A stretch of DNA of 64,000 nucleotides from Indolivaga capnocytophagoides DSM 22835. Lineage in GTDB: Bacteria; Bacteroidota; Bacteroidia; Bacteroidales; Dysgonomonadaceae. The notes below the pieces were generated by a model. It saw only the letters and a list, made by a program, of their open reading frames with translations, did not search any database and had not been told where the DNA came from. The stretch lies in contig NZ_AUFL01000005.1 of assembly GCF_000426485.1 (NCBI RefSeq), positions 186,001-250,000 of the forward strand, in the 5' to 3' direction. How positions within the stretch are numbered: position 1 is the stretch's first letter; every line of letters starts with the position of its first letter. Both the position numbers and the translations under genes were made by a program. This document shows positions 26,840-35,772 of the stretch, piece by piece.

Positions 26840-27964
26840 TTATCTCAATATTTCTGCGAGTTTCTTTAACAGTGCATCACCTCTCAAGTCCTTTTCGATA
26901 ATCTTACCGTCTTTATCCAAAAGTAGAGTATGAGGAATGCTGTTTACTGCATAAGCAGCACCCAATTCTGTTTTCCAACCTTTCAGATCTGACATCTGAG
27001 GCCATGTTATATTCAGGTCTTTGATGCCTTTTTCCCATGCTGCTTTGTCATCATCTAAAGAGATACCGACAATCTCAAATCCTTTTGCTTTATACTTTTT
27101 ATAAGCTTCTACTACAGTTGGCATTTCTGCACGACAAGGAGGACACCATGATGCCCAGAAGTCTACTAATACCACTTTTCCTTTTCCGGCATAATCAGAC
27201 AATGCAATTGTTTCTCCGGCAGGAGTCGCGCCTTTGACATCTACAAATGGTTTACCTATTTCTGTAGCATCCAAAGCCTGTAATCTCTGTTCCAATTTTT
27301 GAACCTTTGCATTGGCTTTCAGTTTAGCATCCAAGCCTGGCAATAACTCTTTCAACTGAGCGGCTGAAAATGAAACACCTCTATCTAAAAGAACATATTG
27401 TCCTAAAACATTAGATATATTAGACTTGGTAAAGTCGAAAGTTGCAGCTTTTATTTCATTATAAACAGAATCATAACTGTTTTCCAATTTGGCTTCTAAT
27501 TCAGGAGTAAGTTTTTTAGCTTCCTTGGCAGCTTCTTCCTCTTTGCTGATAGCAGCCATTCCTTCGCCGATAGTGTTTCGCTTATCGACAAATGCTTGAT
27601 ACTTATCATTCAGATCCGAACCCTTGATAGTCGCCACATAAGTGGTATCAAAAGACATCTCTATGCTGTCGGCTTCCAAAACAAATACAGCCGGACGGCG
27701 CAATGCCTCCATTGAAACAAAACGGATAGCAGGAGCTTCTGCCGCCGATCCGCTAAACACAAATGTACTATTGGCTACAGTCGCAGTATCTACGGAAACA
27801 TAGTCACCAGTGTTTTCGTCAATAATCTGCAAATAAACTTGTTTTCCATCATACTCCGCAGAAGGTAATTTCCCGGTCAGAGCAAATTCCTTCTTCTCGG
27901 GTTTACTTGTACAAGCAGCCATAACAACCGCCAATGTTAGGAACAGTAAAGAAACTTTTTTCAT
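26840..27964 (-). CDS. TlpA-family thioredoxin-like lipoprotein with DUF4369 (paralogue 1)
   Basis: A 374-residue lipoprotein (lipobox MAAC, C18). An N-terminal DUF4369-type beta domain (about 27-125), a helical middle and a C-terminal thioredoxin fold with the redox motif CPPC at 274-277 (WASWCPPCRAEMP) and cis-proline segment NSIPHTLL. Such proteins act in the periplasm as thiol-disulfide reductases or as relatives of ResA/TlpA. It is the first of three tandem paralogues and the only one with CPPC in place of CGPC, which normally gives a different redox potential. Confidence 0.9.
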   Translation of the reverse strand: MKKVSLLFLTLAVVMAACTSKPEKKEFALTGKLPSAEYDGKQVYLQIIDENTGDYVSVDTATVANSTFVFSGSAAEAPAIRFVSMEALRRPAVFVLEADSIEMSFDTTYVATIKGSDLNDKYQAFVDKRNTIGEGMAAISKEEEAAKEAKKLTPELEAKLENSYDSVYNEIKAATFDFTKSNISNVLGQYVLLDRGVSFSAAQLKELLPGLDAKLKANAKVQKLEQRLQALDATEIGKPFVDVKGATPAGETIALSDYAGKGKVVLVDFWASWCPPCRAEMPTVVEAYKKYKAKGFEIVGISLDDDKAAWEKGIKDLNITWPQMSDLKGWKTELGAAYAVNSIPHTLLLDKDGKIIEKDLRGDALLKKLAEILR

Positions 27965-27977
27965 CTTTCTTCAATTT

Positions 27978-28020
27978 TAAGGTCTCTGACCTATTTGTTA
28001 AATCAATAAACGAGTTAATA
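27978..28020 (+). repeat. Dispersed palindromic repeat, truncated copy (F)
   Basis: Head AAGGTCTCTGACCT at 27979-27992, 15 bases before the start of the first TlpA gene. Only ATTTGTT of the inner part is kept. It faces copy G in the same gap, forming an inverted pair. Confidence 0.8.
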
Positions 28021-28044
28021 TACATTTTACATTTGTCTGCTATA

Positions 28045-28138
28045 TTAAGTAAAAGAAAATATTTAATGATATACTTTCAGGTTATAACAGACTTTGATTG
28101 TTTTACTTACCAAAGTAATAAAAAGGTCTGAGACCTTA
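28045..28138 (-). repeat. Dispersed palindromic repeat, full-length copy (G), reversed
   Basis: Reversed order: tail AAAATATTTAATGATATAC, then GTTATAACAGACTTTGATTG, CTTACCAAAGTAATAA and exact head AAGGTCTGAGACCTT (28123-28137). The head runs into the stop codon of the second TlpA gene (28136-28138). Confidence 0.9.
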
Positions 28139-29236
28139 TTTCAATAATTCAGCGAGTTTTTGCTCTAATTGATCACCTCTCAAATTTTCTGCGATAATAT
28201 TCCCATCCTGATCAATCAATAGTGTAAACGGAATACCCTGTACATGATAAGGAGCACTTAGTTCGCTACCCCACCCTTTCAGATCCGACATTTGCGGCCA
28301 AGTCATATTCATTTTTGTCAAAGCAGCAGTCCATGCAGCTTTGTCTTCATCCAAAGAAATACCGACTATTTCAAAACCTTTTGATTTATAAGCAGCATAT
28401 GCTTTTACCACATTAGGCATTTCCTGAACACAAGGCCCGCACCACGATGCCCAAAAATCAACCAATACCAGTTTATTCTTACCAACATAATCAGATAAAG
28501 CGATTTTCTTTCCGGCCGGAGAATCTCCTTTGACATCAATATATTTTTTACCAACAAATCCTCCGCCACCGTTCTGAGCCTGCTTCATTGAAAGAATCTC
28601 TTCTATCAGTTTCTGATGTTCGGGGCTTGATAACGCCTGCAGTTCTTTCACTTGTTCATCAGAGAAAACACCCATAAAGGATATGAAATAGAACTCTCCG
28701 ACCTTATTTTTGATATTTTCCTTAACAAAATCATAACCAATAGTTCCCATTTGCTTGTTCAAAGCATCCATCTGAGACATATAACCCTGACGTACAACAT
28801 CGTCTGTTGCCTGATATATTTTTAAATCCAGCGCATCCAACTGTTTTACTACATCTGATAGTTTATTAAAGAAAACCTGACACTTATCATTCATCGGTGT
28901 ACCCGAAGTTTTAGCGACACTATCTATTGCAACCTCTATAGTTCCATTTTCATAAACAAAAGGAATGCCATTGGGTGTACCCTCAGCGGCTTCTTTTACA
29001 ACAATGTAACCAACAGAAGGTTCGGTTGTCTCTTTTAATTTGAATTTAAATTTCCCATCATGGACAATAACCGAATCAATCGGCTCAAAATTATCCTTCA
29101 ATGATTTCATTGACAATAGGTAAACCATCTTGCCATCGTTAGATTTATTGGCGAATGTCCCGTTCAATTCGTTCTGCTTCGTACAAGAAGCCAATAATAA
29201 AGCTATTACCGGTAATAGGTATAATAGTTTCTTCAT
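28136..29236 (-). CDS. TlpA-family thioredoxin-like lipoprotein with DUF4369 (paralogue 2)
   Basis: A 366-residue lipoprotein (lipobox LASC, C18) with the same plan as its neighbours: beta-rich DUF4369-like N-terminal domain, helical linker (120-215) and thioredoxin fold with CGPC at 266-269 and cis-Pro GIPFTLL. Its stop codon TAA is made from the end of repeat copy G. It is likely periplasmic. The C-terminal thirds of the three paralogues are much more alike than the N-terminal domains, which fits one redox chemistry with separate partners. Confidence 0.9.
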   Translation of the reverse strand: MKKLLYLLPVIALLLASCTKQNELNGTFANKSNDGKMVYLLSMKSLKDNFEPIDSVIVHDGKFKFKLKETTEPSVGYIVVKEAAEGTPNGIPFVYENGTIEVAIDSVAKTSGTPMNDKCQVFFNKLSDVVKQLDALDLKIYQATDDVVRQGYMSQMDALNKQMGTIGYDFVKENIKNKVGEFYFISFMGVFSDEQVKELQALSSPEHQKLIEEILSMKQAQNGGGGFVGKKYIDVKGDSPAGKKIALSDYVGKNKLVLVDFWASWCGPCVQEMPNVVKAYAAYKSKGFEIVGISLDEDKAAWTAALTKMNMTWPQMSDLKGWGSELSAPYHVQGIPFTLLIDQDGNIIAENLRGDQLEQKLAELLK

Positions 29237-29261
29237 GCTTATTTATTTATAATTATTAATT

Positions 29262-29281
29262 AAGTAAAATTTGAGACCTTA
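29262..29281 (-). repeat. Half copy of the dispersed palindrome (H)
   Basis: TTGAGACCTTA at 29271-29281, the second half of the reversed head; the last three bases are the stop codon of the third TlpA gene. Confidence 0.6.
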
Positions 29282-30373
29282 GTCCAGCAATTCTTTCAAT
29301 TTATTTGACAACTGCTCGCCTCTCAGGTTTGTTGCGATTATCGTTCCCTCCCTATCCAGCAACATAGTAAAAGGAATACTCGTAATTCCATATAATTGTC
29401 CGGCTTCACTCTTCCATCCTTTCAGATCCGACATCTGAGGCCAAGTCATATTCAATCGGGATAGAGCACCTTTCCATGCACTGGCGTCCGTGTCGAAAGA
29501 AACTCCGACTATTTCGAAACCCTTGTCCCTATATTCATTATAAGCTTTCACAACATGAGGCATTTCTTTAATACAAGGACCGCACCACGATGCCCAAAAG
29601 TCTACTAATATGATCTTTCCTTTCCCTGCATAATCAGACAAAGATATTTGTCTGCCGTCAGGAGCAGGCATCGAAAAATCCATAAACTTAGCTCCTTTTC
29701 CGGTTTTGGCTTTCTTCTCAAAATAAGCTTTCATCTCGCTCCCCATCCGGCTATTTTGGAATTGAGGACGTGTTTCAGATAATAAATCAAGAATATCCGA
29801 AGGTTCGAACAATTCGATAAAAGAGAATAGGAAGAATTCCCCAACCTCATTGCCAATATTCGATTTTGTATATTCAAATCCGTTGGTTTTAATCGTATTC
29901 AAAAGAGCGTCATATTCTGCAGTTCCCTCCTCAGAATCTAAATACTCTGTTTTTTGAAGCAAAGCTTCCAACTTTGTTTTTTGTAATTCCTGATCCTGAA
30001 TAAACCGATAACATGCTTCATTTCCCGGAGTACCTGATGCAAAAGAAGGTTTTCCCATTTTCAGATCAATAATTCCGCTTTCCAAGACAACCAGTGCTTG
30101 AGGAGCATCTTTTAATTGAGGTGACGACACAAACCCCAACTCTACACCTTCCGTTCTTGACAAATCAGAGAAAACGAATTCATTATTCTGAATCAGAGCA
30201 CTATCAATCTTTACCAAAGAACGTCTGTCATCCGACATCTTCTGAAGATAAATGTATTTACCATTATATCCTGCTCCATCAATAGAGCCATAAATTGTAA
30301 ACTTCTTATTTTGAGCATTTGCACATAAAGCTATCAGTAATAAACAAATACTAAATATTCTGTTCATAAGCAT
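29279..30373 (-). CDS. TlpA-family thioredoxin-like exported protein with DUF4369 (paralogue 3)
   Basis: A 364-residue exported protein. Unlike its two neighbours it seems to have a signal peptidase I site (ALCANAQ, cleavage after Ala20) rather than a lipobox, so it may be free in the periplasm. DUF4369-like domain at 24-115, helical middle, thioredoxin fold with CGPC at 263-266 and cis-Pro SIPFTML. An ATG two codons later is an alternative start. It is upstream in transcription order, and the trio may share one message. Confidence 0.88.
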   Translation of the reverse strand: MLMNRIFSICLLLIALCANAQNKKFTIYGSIDGAGYNGKYIYLQKMSDDRRSLVKIDSALIQNNEFVFSDLSRTEGVELGFVSSPQLKDAPQALVVLESGIIDLKMGKPSFASGTPGNEACYRFIQDQELQKTKLEALLQKTEYLDSEEGTAEYDALLNTIKTNGFEYTKSNIGNEVGEFFLFSFIELFEPSDILDLLSETRPQFQNSRMGSEMKAYFEKKAKTGKGAKFMDFSMPAPDGRQISLSDYAGKGKIILVDFWASWCGPCIKEMPHVVKAYNEYRDKGFEIVGVSFDTDASAWKGALSRLNMTWPQMSDLKGWKSEAGQLYGITSIPFTMLLDREGTIIATNLRGEQLSNKLKELLD

Positions 30374-30383
30374 TTTATTCCTT

Positions 30384-30410
30384 TAAGGTCTCTGACCTTT
30401 TTATTCTATT
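30384..30410 (+). repeat. Palindrome-only copy of the dispersed repeat (I)
   Basis: Head AAGGTCTCTGACCTT at 30385-30399, 12 bases upstream of the third TlpA start, followed by TTTATT only. Confidence 0.8.
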
Positions 30411-30440
30411 TCATGAGGTATTTCTTGTGGCTCGACAAAA

Positions 30441-30820
30441 TCAAAATAAATTCTGCATTAATTAAACACTAACTGCCACTAATAAGCAAAAATAGGCAAA
30501 GTATTCGATAGATAACTGAATATGACGGGCATTTGTTTATTCTTTTTCAATATTTTACCAAAAAGGTTACAAAAGTTACACACTTTATGTTCACTTTTCG
30601 AAGGTTACTTTTTATTTCCTTTATTACTTCAGCTGCCCGTAGTGGCGAAAAATCTTTCGCCTGCAAATACCGGGCAAATAATTATTCGCGCCTACAAAAT
30701 TCCTCAAAAGGTAACAAAGGTGATACCAAAAATGGACTTTTTCCATTGTTACTTTTTTCCTTTATTGTCACATTTCCCCATTAGATTCTAGCTTTTCAAA
30801 GAATATTTACCCATAGATAA
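30441..30820. other. Intergenic region with repeated GTTAC/GTAAC words
   Basis: This part of the 525-base gap 30374-30898 has no convincing gene. It holds an imperfect direct repeat (GTTACTTTTTATTTCC at 30604 and GTTACTTTTTTCCTTT at 30748), opposite-strand relatives (GGTAACAAAGG at 30710) and GGTTACAAAAGTTACA at 30565. The two overlapping 80-90 codon frames here are cysteine- and phenylalanine-rich low-complexity readings and are not called. Confidence 0.5.
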
Positions 30821-30846
30821 AAAAGTAAATAAAAGGTCTGTGACCC
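30821..30846 (-). repeat. Truncated reversed copy of the dispersed repeat (J)
   Basis: AAGTAAATAAAAGGTCTGTGACCCT, with the head at 30833-30846, one mismatch in its right arm. It is upstream of the plus-strand gene at 30899. Confidence 0.7.
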
Positions 30847-30898
30847 TAGGTGTTTTTTTCATACATTTACATTCGAACCATTTAAACAACACATAAAT

Positions 30899-31987
30899 AT
30901 GGGAGCTTTCTTCTCTAACCTACAGGTTAAAATACCTGCGCATGAATCCCTTTCTAACCGGAACATAATTGATTGTATAATAAAAATCCACAATGATCTG
31001 GGCTACGAAACCACCGAAAATGAAGAATCAGCTGATAAAAGTATTATCATAGCCTCAGAGAAATCTACGCCATGGTATTCGATATACGACGAAGACTTTG
31101 ATCTTAAAGCCAATAGTACCGACATTCTAGCTTCTTTCTTAGCCGAATCATTAAGCACAACTGTCTTAAGTACTATGGTAAGTGACAGTGACTATCTGGA
31201 TGTCTCTTTATTCGGCATGGACAAAACGAAACATTCTATCAATAATGTCAATGATGAATTGAAATTCACTTTTCCTGAAATACACAGCTGGAATAGTATA
31301 TTACCTGATAATAAGTCTTTTGAAGATATATTCTCAATATTCAGGGAGCAACAGATATTGGTGGAAAACTATCTGGATAAGCTGGCTCCATTGATACATC
31401 TTTCACCCTTATACATTCAATTAGGATATCAATATTTCGAAGAAATAATGCCTAATAAAGGTATAAAGCTACACTTTTCAAAAAAGGAAAAAGAGCAAAA
31501 GGAAACTCCGTCTGAGACCAACCTCGTATTCTCAGTGTACGGTTCGGATTATAATTTAAAAATTGGAGAACCTCATCCCATATCTTTTCAGATAAGTAAC
31601 ACAGGACTTTCAACAAAGGAAATAGAGATAATAATGGTAGGCGATGCGATTGAACAAGAAATGATTAAACCATCGGATATACAAATACGAATTAATGAAA
31701 TTCAAAAAGAAATATCATTCTTAAAGACAATATCAACTGATAATAGAAAACTATGGGTAGCTCAATTAAGCGAGATCAACATACCCGAAGGTTGCTCCCT
31801 ACCACCCAGCTATTCAATGAAAGAATATAGACGATATATGGAACAGATGTATAAATCGGCTATTATCCTGAACTTCAAAGTAGAAGGAATAAAACCGGGC
31901 AAAACATCTTTCTCTATATTCGCAATTCCCTTACCTAGAGGCTGCGGACAATCGGCTTATGCAGAAATAACATTTACTATAGAATAA
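30899..31987 (+). CDS. Unknown protein, 362 residues
   Basis: No family was recognised with confidence. It has no signal peptide or membrane span, so it is probably cytoplasmic. The first 200 residues include STPWYSIYDEDFD, then a LAESLSTTVLSTMV helix and DSDYLDVSLFG; this order of a W-x-x-x-YDE strand, a helix and DSD-x-LD is reminiscent of an uncharacterised domain found in scattered bacteria. The last 150 residues (from about 210) are beta-rich and look like an Ig-like module (IGEPHPISFQISNTG). A single gene with a terminator behind it. Confidence 0.7.
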   Translation: MGAFFSNLQVKIPAHESLSNRNIIDCIIKIHNDLGYETTENEESADKSIIIASEKSTPWYSIYDEDFDLKANSTDILASFLAESLSTTVLSTMVSDSDYLDVSLFGMDKTKHSINNVNDELKFTFPEIHSWNSILPDNKSFEDIFSIFREQQILVENYLDKLAPLIHLSPLYIQLGYQYFEEIMPNKGIKLHFSKKEKEQKETPSETNLVFSVYGSDYNLKIGEPHPISFQISNTGLSTKEIEIIMVGDAIEQEMIKPSDIQIRINEIQKEISFLKTISTDNRKLWVAQLSEINIPEGCSLPPSYSMKEYRRYMEQMYKSAIILNFKVEGIKPGKTSFSIFAIPLPRGCGQSAYAEITFTIE

Positions 31988-31989
31988 AA

Positions 31990-32025
31990 AAACGGTTCCC
32001 CTTTTAAATCGAAGGGGAACCGTTT
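31990..32025. terminator. Bidirectional terminator
   Basis: AAACGGTTCCCCTT (31990-32003) pairs perfectly with AAGGGGAACCGTTT (32012-32025), between the convergent unknown gene and valS. Confidence 0.9.
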
Positions 32026-32045
32026 ATATATCAACAATCGAGAGA

Positions 32046-34667
32046 TTATTTTTTCAAAGACTCTATCGATTCTTCTATTGTTTTGATCTTGCTTTCGGCA
32101 TCGGCCAGTTTCTTGCGTTCATTTTCCACAATTTCGGGCTTAGCATTCGCTACAAATTTTTCGTTGCTCAGCTTCTTCTGTACAGAAATTAAGAATCCTT
32201 TCAGATAAGTGAGTTCTTCTTCAAGCTTTTTCAGCTCGGCTTCGATGTCGATATTATTGCCGAGAGGAATAGCAAATTCGGTTGTTCCAACCATGAAGGT
32301 CACTGAACCCGAAGATTTATCCGAAACCTGATCAATAGCTGTAAGATTACCCATTTTCTGAATAACAGAATCAAATGTCTTGGCATACTCTCCTAAAACT
32401 TCCAATCCAAGAAGTTCTTTATTCGGAATATTTTTTTGAAGTCGTACAGTGCGGATACCCGACACTATTTCTTTTACCTTTTCGAAGTCAGACAAATAAT
32501 CTGCATTAAATCCTTTCGACTGGGGCATATCAGAAATCATAAGACTTTCACCCGATTGACGGTCAGTCAAAGCTTGCCATAATTCTTCTGTAATAAATGG
32601 CATAAACGGATGAAGTAATCTCACCAGTGAATCAAAGAATCCCAGTGTTGCATTATATGTTACCGCATCTATGGGTTTTTGATAAGCAGGCTTGATCATC
32701 TCCAGATACCATGACGAAAATTCATCCCAAAACAGCTTATACAACTGCATTAATGCTTCCGACAGACGATACTTTCCGAACAGATCTTCAACCTCTTCGA
32801 TAGTCTTCGATAAGATATTATCGAACCATTGTATTGCTATCTTTGCCGATTCGGGCTGTTCAATAGCTGCATCTACTTCCCATCCTTTAATCAGACGGAA
32901 AGCATTCCATATTTTATTGTTAAAATTACGTCCTTGTTCGCAAAGCGCATCATCAAACGGAATGTCATTACCTGCGGGAGCAGTCAACAACAATCCCATA
33001 CGGACACCATCTGCTCCGTATTGGGCTATCAGGTCTAAAGGATCGGGCGAATTACCCAACTGCTTAGACATCTTGCGTCCAAGCTTATCTCTAACGATAC
33101 CTGTAAAATACACATTACGGAAACATGGCTGCTGACGGTACTCGTACCCCGACATTATCATACGGGCTACCCAGAAGAATATAATATCCGGTCCTGTAAC
33201 CAAATCATTCGTAGGATAGTAGTAATTTATTTCTTTATTATCAGGCTCATTAATTCCGTCAAATACAGAAATAGGCCACAACCACGAAGAGAACCAAGTA
33301 TCCAGACAGTCTTCATCTTGTTTCAGATCCGACATTTGAAGATTGCTATTACCTGTTTTCCTGCGTGCTTCTTCCAATGCTTTTTCAGGAGTTTCAGCAA
33401 CTACATATCCGCCCTCCGGCAAATAGTAAGCAGGAATACGATGCCCCCACCAAAGCTGACGACTGATACACCAATCCTTGATGTTCTCCATCCAGTGATT
33501 GTATGTATTTTTGAACTTAGCTGGAAAGAATCTGATCGTATCATCCTGAACAGCTTTTGCTGCCGGAGCAGCCAAATGTTCCATTTTCAGGAACCACTGC
33601 ATAGACAGCTTAGGTTCGATAGCCACGTGTGTACGTTCCGAATAACCTACCTTATTGGTATAAGGTTCAGCTTTCTCCAATAAATCAAGATCAGTCAGAT
33701 CCTTTTCTATCTTTTTACGAACGTCGAAACGATCCATACCTTCGTATGCCAATCCATGTTTATTAAGTGTCCCGTCATCATTGAAAATATCTATTGTTTC
33801 GAGGTTGTACTTTTCACCCAGCATATAGTCGTTCACATCATGGGCAGGAGTTACTTTCAAGAAACCTGTTCCGAATTCCATATCCACATAATCATCTTCA
33901 ATGATAGGTACTTCACGATTAACAATAGGTACAATCACCCGTTTGCCTTTCAGTCTGGCAGTCTTCGGGTCATTGGGGTTAATGCAGACTGCAATATCCC
34001 CAAATATAGTTTCGGGACGGGTTGTTGCTATTACCGCATAATCGTCGTCACCTACTACTTTATACTTCAAATAGTACAGCTTGCTATGTTCTTCTTTATG
34101 GATTACCTCTTCATCCGACAAAGCTGTTTTAGCTTTCGGATCCCAGTTCACCATACGGACACCTCTGTATATTAATCCTTTATTATAAAGGTCTGTAAAT
34201 ACTTTGAATACACTTTCGGAACGCTTTTCGTCCAAAGTAAAACATGTACGATCCCAATCGCACGATGCACCCAGTTTTTTCAACTGTTCGAGAATAATAC
34301 CTCCATGTTTATCAGTCCATTCCCATGCATGTTTCAGAAACTCGTCACGAGAAAGATCTTTCTTTTCGATTCCTTCGGCTGCTAATTTTGCAACCACTTT
34401 AGCTTCGGTTGCAATAGATGCATGGTCTGTTCCGGGAACCCAGCAAGCATTTTTACCCATCATACGGGCACGCCTGATCAAAATATCCTGAATAGTATTG
34501 TTAAGCATATGCCCCATATGCAGCACACCTGTGACGTTTGGCGGAGGTATGACGACTGTAAACGGCTCTCTGCTATCGGGTTCGGAGTGGAAAAACCGAT
34601 TTTCCAGCCAATACTTGTACCATTTGTCTTCAACTTCTGCGGGGTTGTACTTACTTGCTATTTCCAT
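32046..34667 (-). CDS. valS: Valyl-tRNA synthetase
   Basis: An 873-residue class I synthetase that charges tRNA-Val. The HIGH-type motif is HMGH (50-53) in [15 protein letters not shown], and the KMSKS-type motif reads KMSKQ in [16 protein letters not shown]. The CP1 editing domain ([10 protein letters not shown]) and the C-terminal coiled coil that ends the protein are intact. Normal length. It appears to be a single gene; a poor -7 like box, TAATTTCG, is at 34691-34698. Confidence 0.98.
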   Translation of the reverse strand: MEIASKYNPAEVEDKWYKYWLENRFFHSEPDSREPFTVVIPPPNVTGVLHMGHMLNNTIQDILIRRARMMGKNACWVPGTDHASIATEAKVVAKLAAEGIEKKDLSRDEFLKHAWEWTDKHGGIILEQLKKLGASCDWDRTCFTLDEKRSESVFKVFTDLYNKGLIYRGVRMVNWDPKAKTALSDEEVIHKEEHSKLYYLKYKVVGDDDYAVIATTRPETIFGDIAVCINPNDPKTARLKGKRVIVPIVNREVPIIEDDYVDMEFGTGFLKVTPAHDVNDYMLGEKYNLETIDIFNDDGTLNKHGLAYEGMDRFDVRKKIEKDLTDLDLLEKAEPYTNKVGYSERTHVAIEPKLSMQWFLKMEHLAAPAAKAVQDDTIRFFPAKFKNTYNHWMENIKDWCISRQLWWGHRIPAYYLPEGGYVVAETPEKALEEARRKTGNSNLQMSDLKQDEDCLDTWFSSWLWPISVFDGINEPDNKEINYYYPTNDLVTGPDIIFFWVARMIMSGYEYRQQPCFRNVYFTGIVRDKLGRKMSKQLGNSPDPLDLIAQYGADGVRMGLLLTAPAGNDIPFDDALCEQGRNFNNKIWNAFRLIKGWEVDAAIEQPESAKIAIQWFDNILSKTIEEVEDLFGKYRLSEALMQLYKLFWDEFSSWYLEMIKPAYQKPIDAVTYNATLGFFDSLVRLLHPFMPFITEELWQALTDRQSGESLMISDMPQSKGFNADYLSDFEKVKEIVSGIRTVRLQKNIPNKELLGLEVLGEYAKTFDSVIQKMGNLTAIDQVSDKSSGSVTFMVGTTEFAIPLGNNIDIEAELKKLEEELTYLKGFLISVQKKLSNEKFVANAKPEIVENERKKLADAESKIKTIEESIESLKK

Positions 34668-34795
34668 AATCGTATTTAAAATTCAATCTGCGAAATTACA
34701 AAAATGTTTGCATATAGGACTTAACACTTTATCAAAAGTCGTTATGTCCCGAAAAAAGATTGATCACTTCGGACTAAGTATATAAAAAAAACATT

Positions 34796-34803
34796 TACTT
34801 TTG
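34796..34803 (+). promoter_or_regulatory. Promoter -7 element ahead of the TM2 gene and repeat K
   Basis: TACTTTTG fits TAnnTTTG. Transcription would begin near 34808, five bases before repeat copy K, so the transcript would start with the palindrome hairpin. Confidence 0.45.
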
Positions 34804-34812
34804 ATTTTACTC

Positions 34813-34899
34813 TAAGGTCTCAGACCTACTTGATCTTTGGCAAGTATAACAACCAAAGTCTGTCATGAACTGAAAATATCATTAAATACTTTTTTTACT
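34813..34899 (+). repeat. Dispersed palindromic repeat, full-length copy (K)
   Basis: Exact head AAGGTCTCAGACCT (34814-34827), stem CTTTGG/CCAAAG, and tail ATCATTAAATACTTTT. A good reference copy. It forms most of the leader of the TM2 gene. Confidence 0.92.
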
Positions 34900-34913
34900 T
34901 AATATTGTATAAT

Positions 34914-35303
34914 ATGGAAAATACAGAAACAACGAAATCGGCAATCAGTCAAAATCAAATTGATATGTTTCTTGCCTCTCATGGAAAGAAGTTTTCCCCG
35001 ATGCATTTTATGCAAATCAAACAAGAACTGTCAAAGTTGACTGAAAGTCAATATCAAGCCGTTTTAATAGCCGATTACAAAGATCCGACTATGCTTCTTG
35101 TTATATCACTTTTAGTCGGTCCATTGGGCATAGACCGATTCTTATTAAATGATATAGGATTAGGCGTAGGTAAGTTATTAACCTGTGGCGGATGCGGAAT
35201 ATGGACAATTGTCGATTGGTTTTTAATACAAGACAGAACAAGAGAATATAACTATAATTTGTTTGTTCAATCCATCTATGGGATGTCGCATTACTCCAAT
35301 TAA
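34914..35303 (+). CDS. TM2-domain membrane protein
   Basis: A protein of 129 residues from the ATG at 34914 (a TTG at 34905 is less likely). Soluble N-terminal 55 residues, then a TM2 domain: two membrane segments joined by GIDRFLL, the conserved D-R-F motif, and GKLLTCGGCGIWTIVDWF. The molecular role of bacterial TM2 proteins is unknown. It overlaps the DUF2752 gene by 26 bases; the pair TM2-DUF2752 suggests a joint membrane function. Confidence 0.85.
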   Translation: MENTETTKSAISQNQIDMFLASHGKKFSPMHFMQIKQELSKLTESQYQAVLIADYKDPTMLLVISLLVGPLGIDRFLLNDIGLGVGKLLTCGGCGIWTIVDWFLIQDRTREYNYNLFVQSIYGMSHYSN

Positions 35304-35715
35304 GATATTCATAGAAAAAAGCCGGCAATACCCATACAATAACATTATAGCAATTGCATCTATTATTGCCGGTTATTTATTTTTATTGCTCATGGACTGC
35401 GCTTTACACCATGAGTATAAAACGATATGCCCGTTTAAATTAATCACAGGCATTCCATGCCCGGGATGTGGCATGGGGCGTGCCAGCCTGGCACTATTGC
35501 ATGGACATATCGGGGAATCGCTGTATTATAATATCTTATGTATTCCGTTTACGGCTGCAATCAGTATATCGGCAATCTGGCTCATAAGGGATCTTATCAC
35601 CAAAAGGAATTCATTTTTCAGCTATATAAAACAACCATTGGACAGAAAGTGGAAATTCTTACTACTGTTTCTCATCTTGTCAACATGGATTTTAAATATC
35701 TATCACGAAATTTAA
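35278..35715 (+). CDS. DUF2752 membrane protein
   Basis: A protein of about 145 residues from the ATG at 35278, inside the end of the TM2 gene. It has three hydrophobic segments and the hallmark CPFKLITGIPCPGCGMGRA, in which CPGCG could bind a metal or haem-like ligand; family function is unknown. An upstream TTG (35263) is possible. Coupled translation with the TM2 gene is likely from the 26-base overlap. No terminator is seen before the dinB promoter. Confidence 0.85.
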   Translation: MGCRITPIKIFIEKSRQYPYNNIIAIASIIAGYLFLLLMDCALHHEYKTICPFKLITGIPCPGCGMGRASLALLHGHIGESLYYNILCIPFTAAISISAIWLIRDLITKRNSFFSYIKQPLDRKWKFLLLFLILSTWILNIYHEI

Positions 35716-35736
35716 AGAATCCTGCCAAGAAAATAC

Positions 35737-35768
35737 TTGCTCATTCTTCATTTCATTTTGTACTTTTG
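35737..35768 (+). promoter_or_regulatory. dinB promoter with start at or next to the ATG
   Basis: TTG (35737-35739), 21 bases, TACTTTTG (35761-35768). The expected start site is at about 35773, which is the A of the dinB ATG, so the mRNA may be leaderless or nearly so. Confidence 0.5.
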
Positions 35769-35772
35769 TTCT

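Noticed and set aside
30522-30791. Two overlapping frames of 83-89 codons
   Set aside because: They are low-complexity, mutually overlapping and lack homology features; the DNA is better explained by the repeated GTTAC words.
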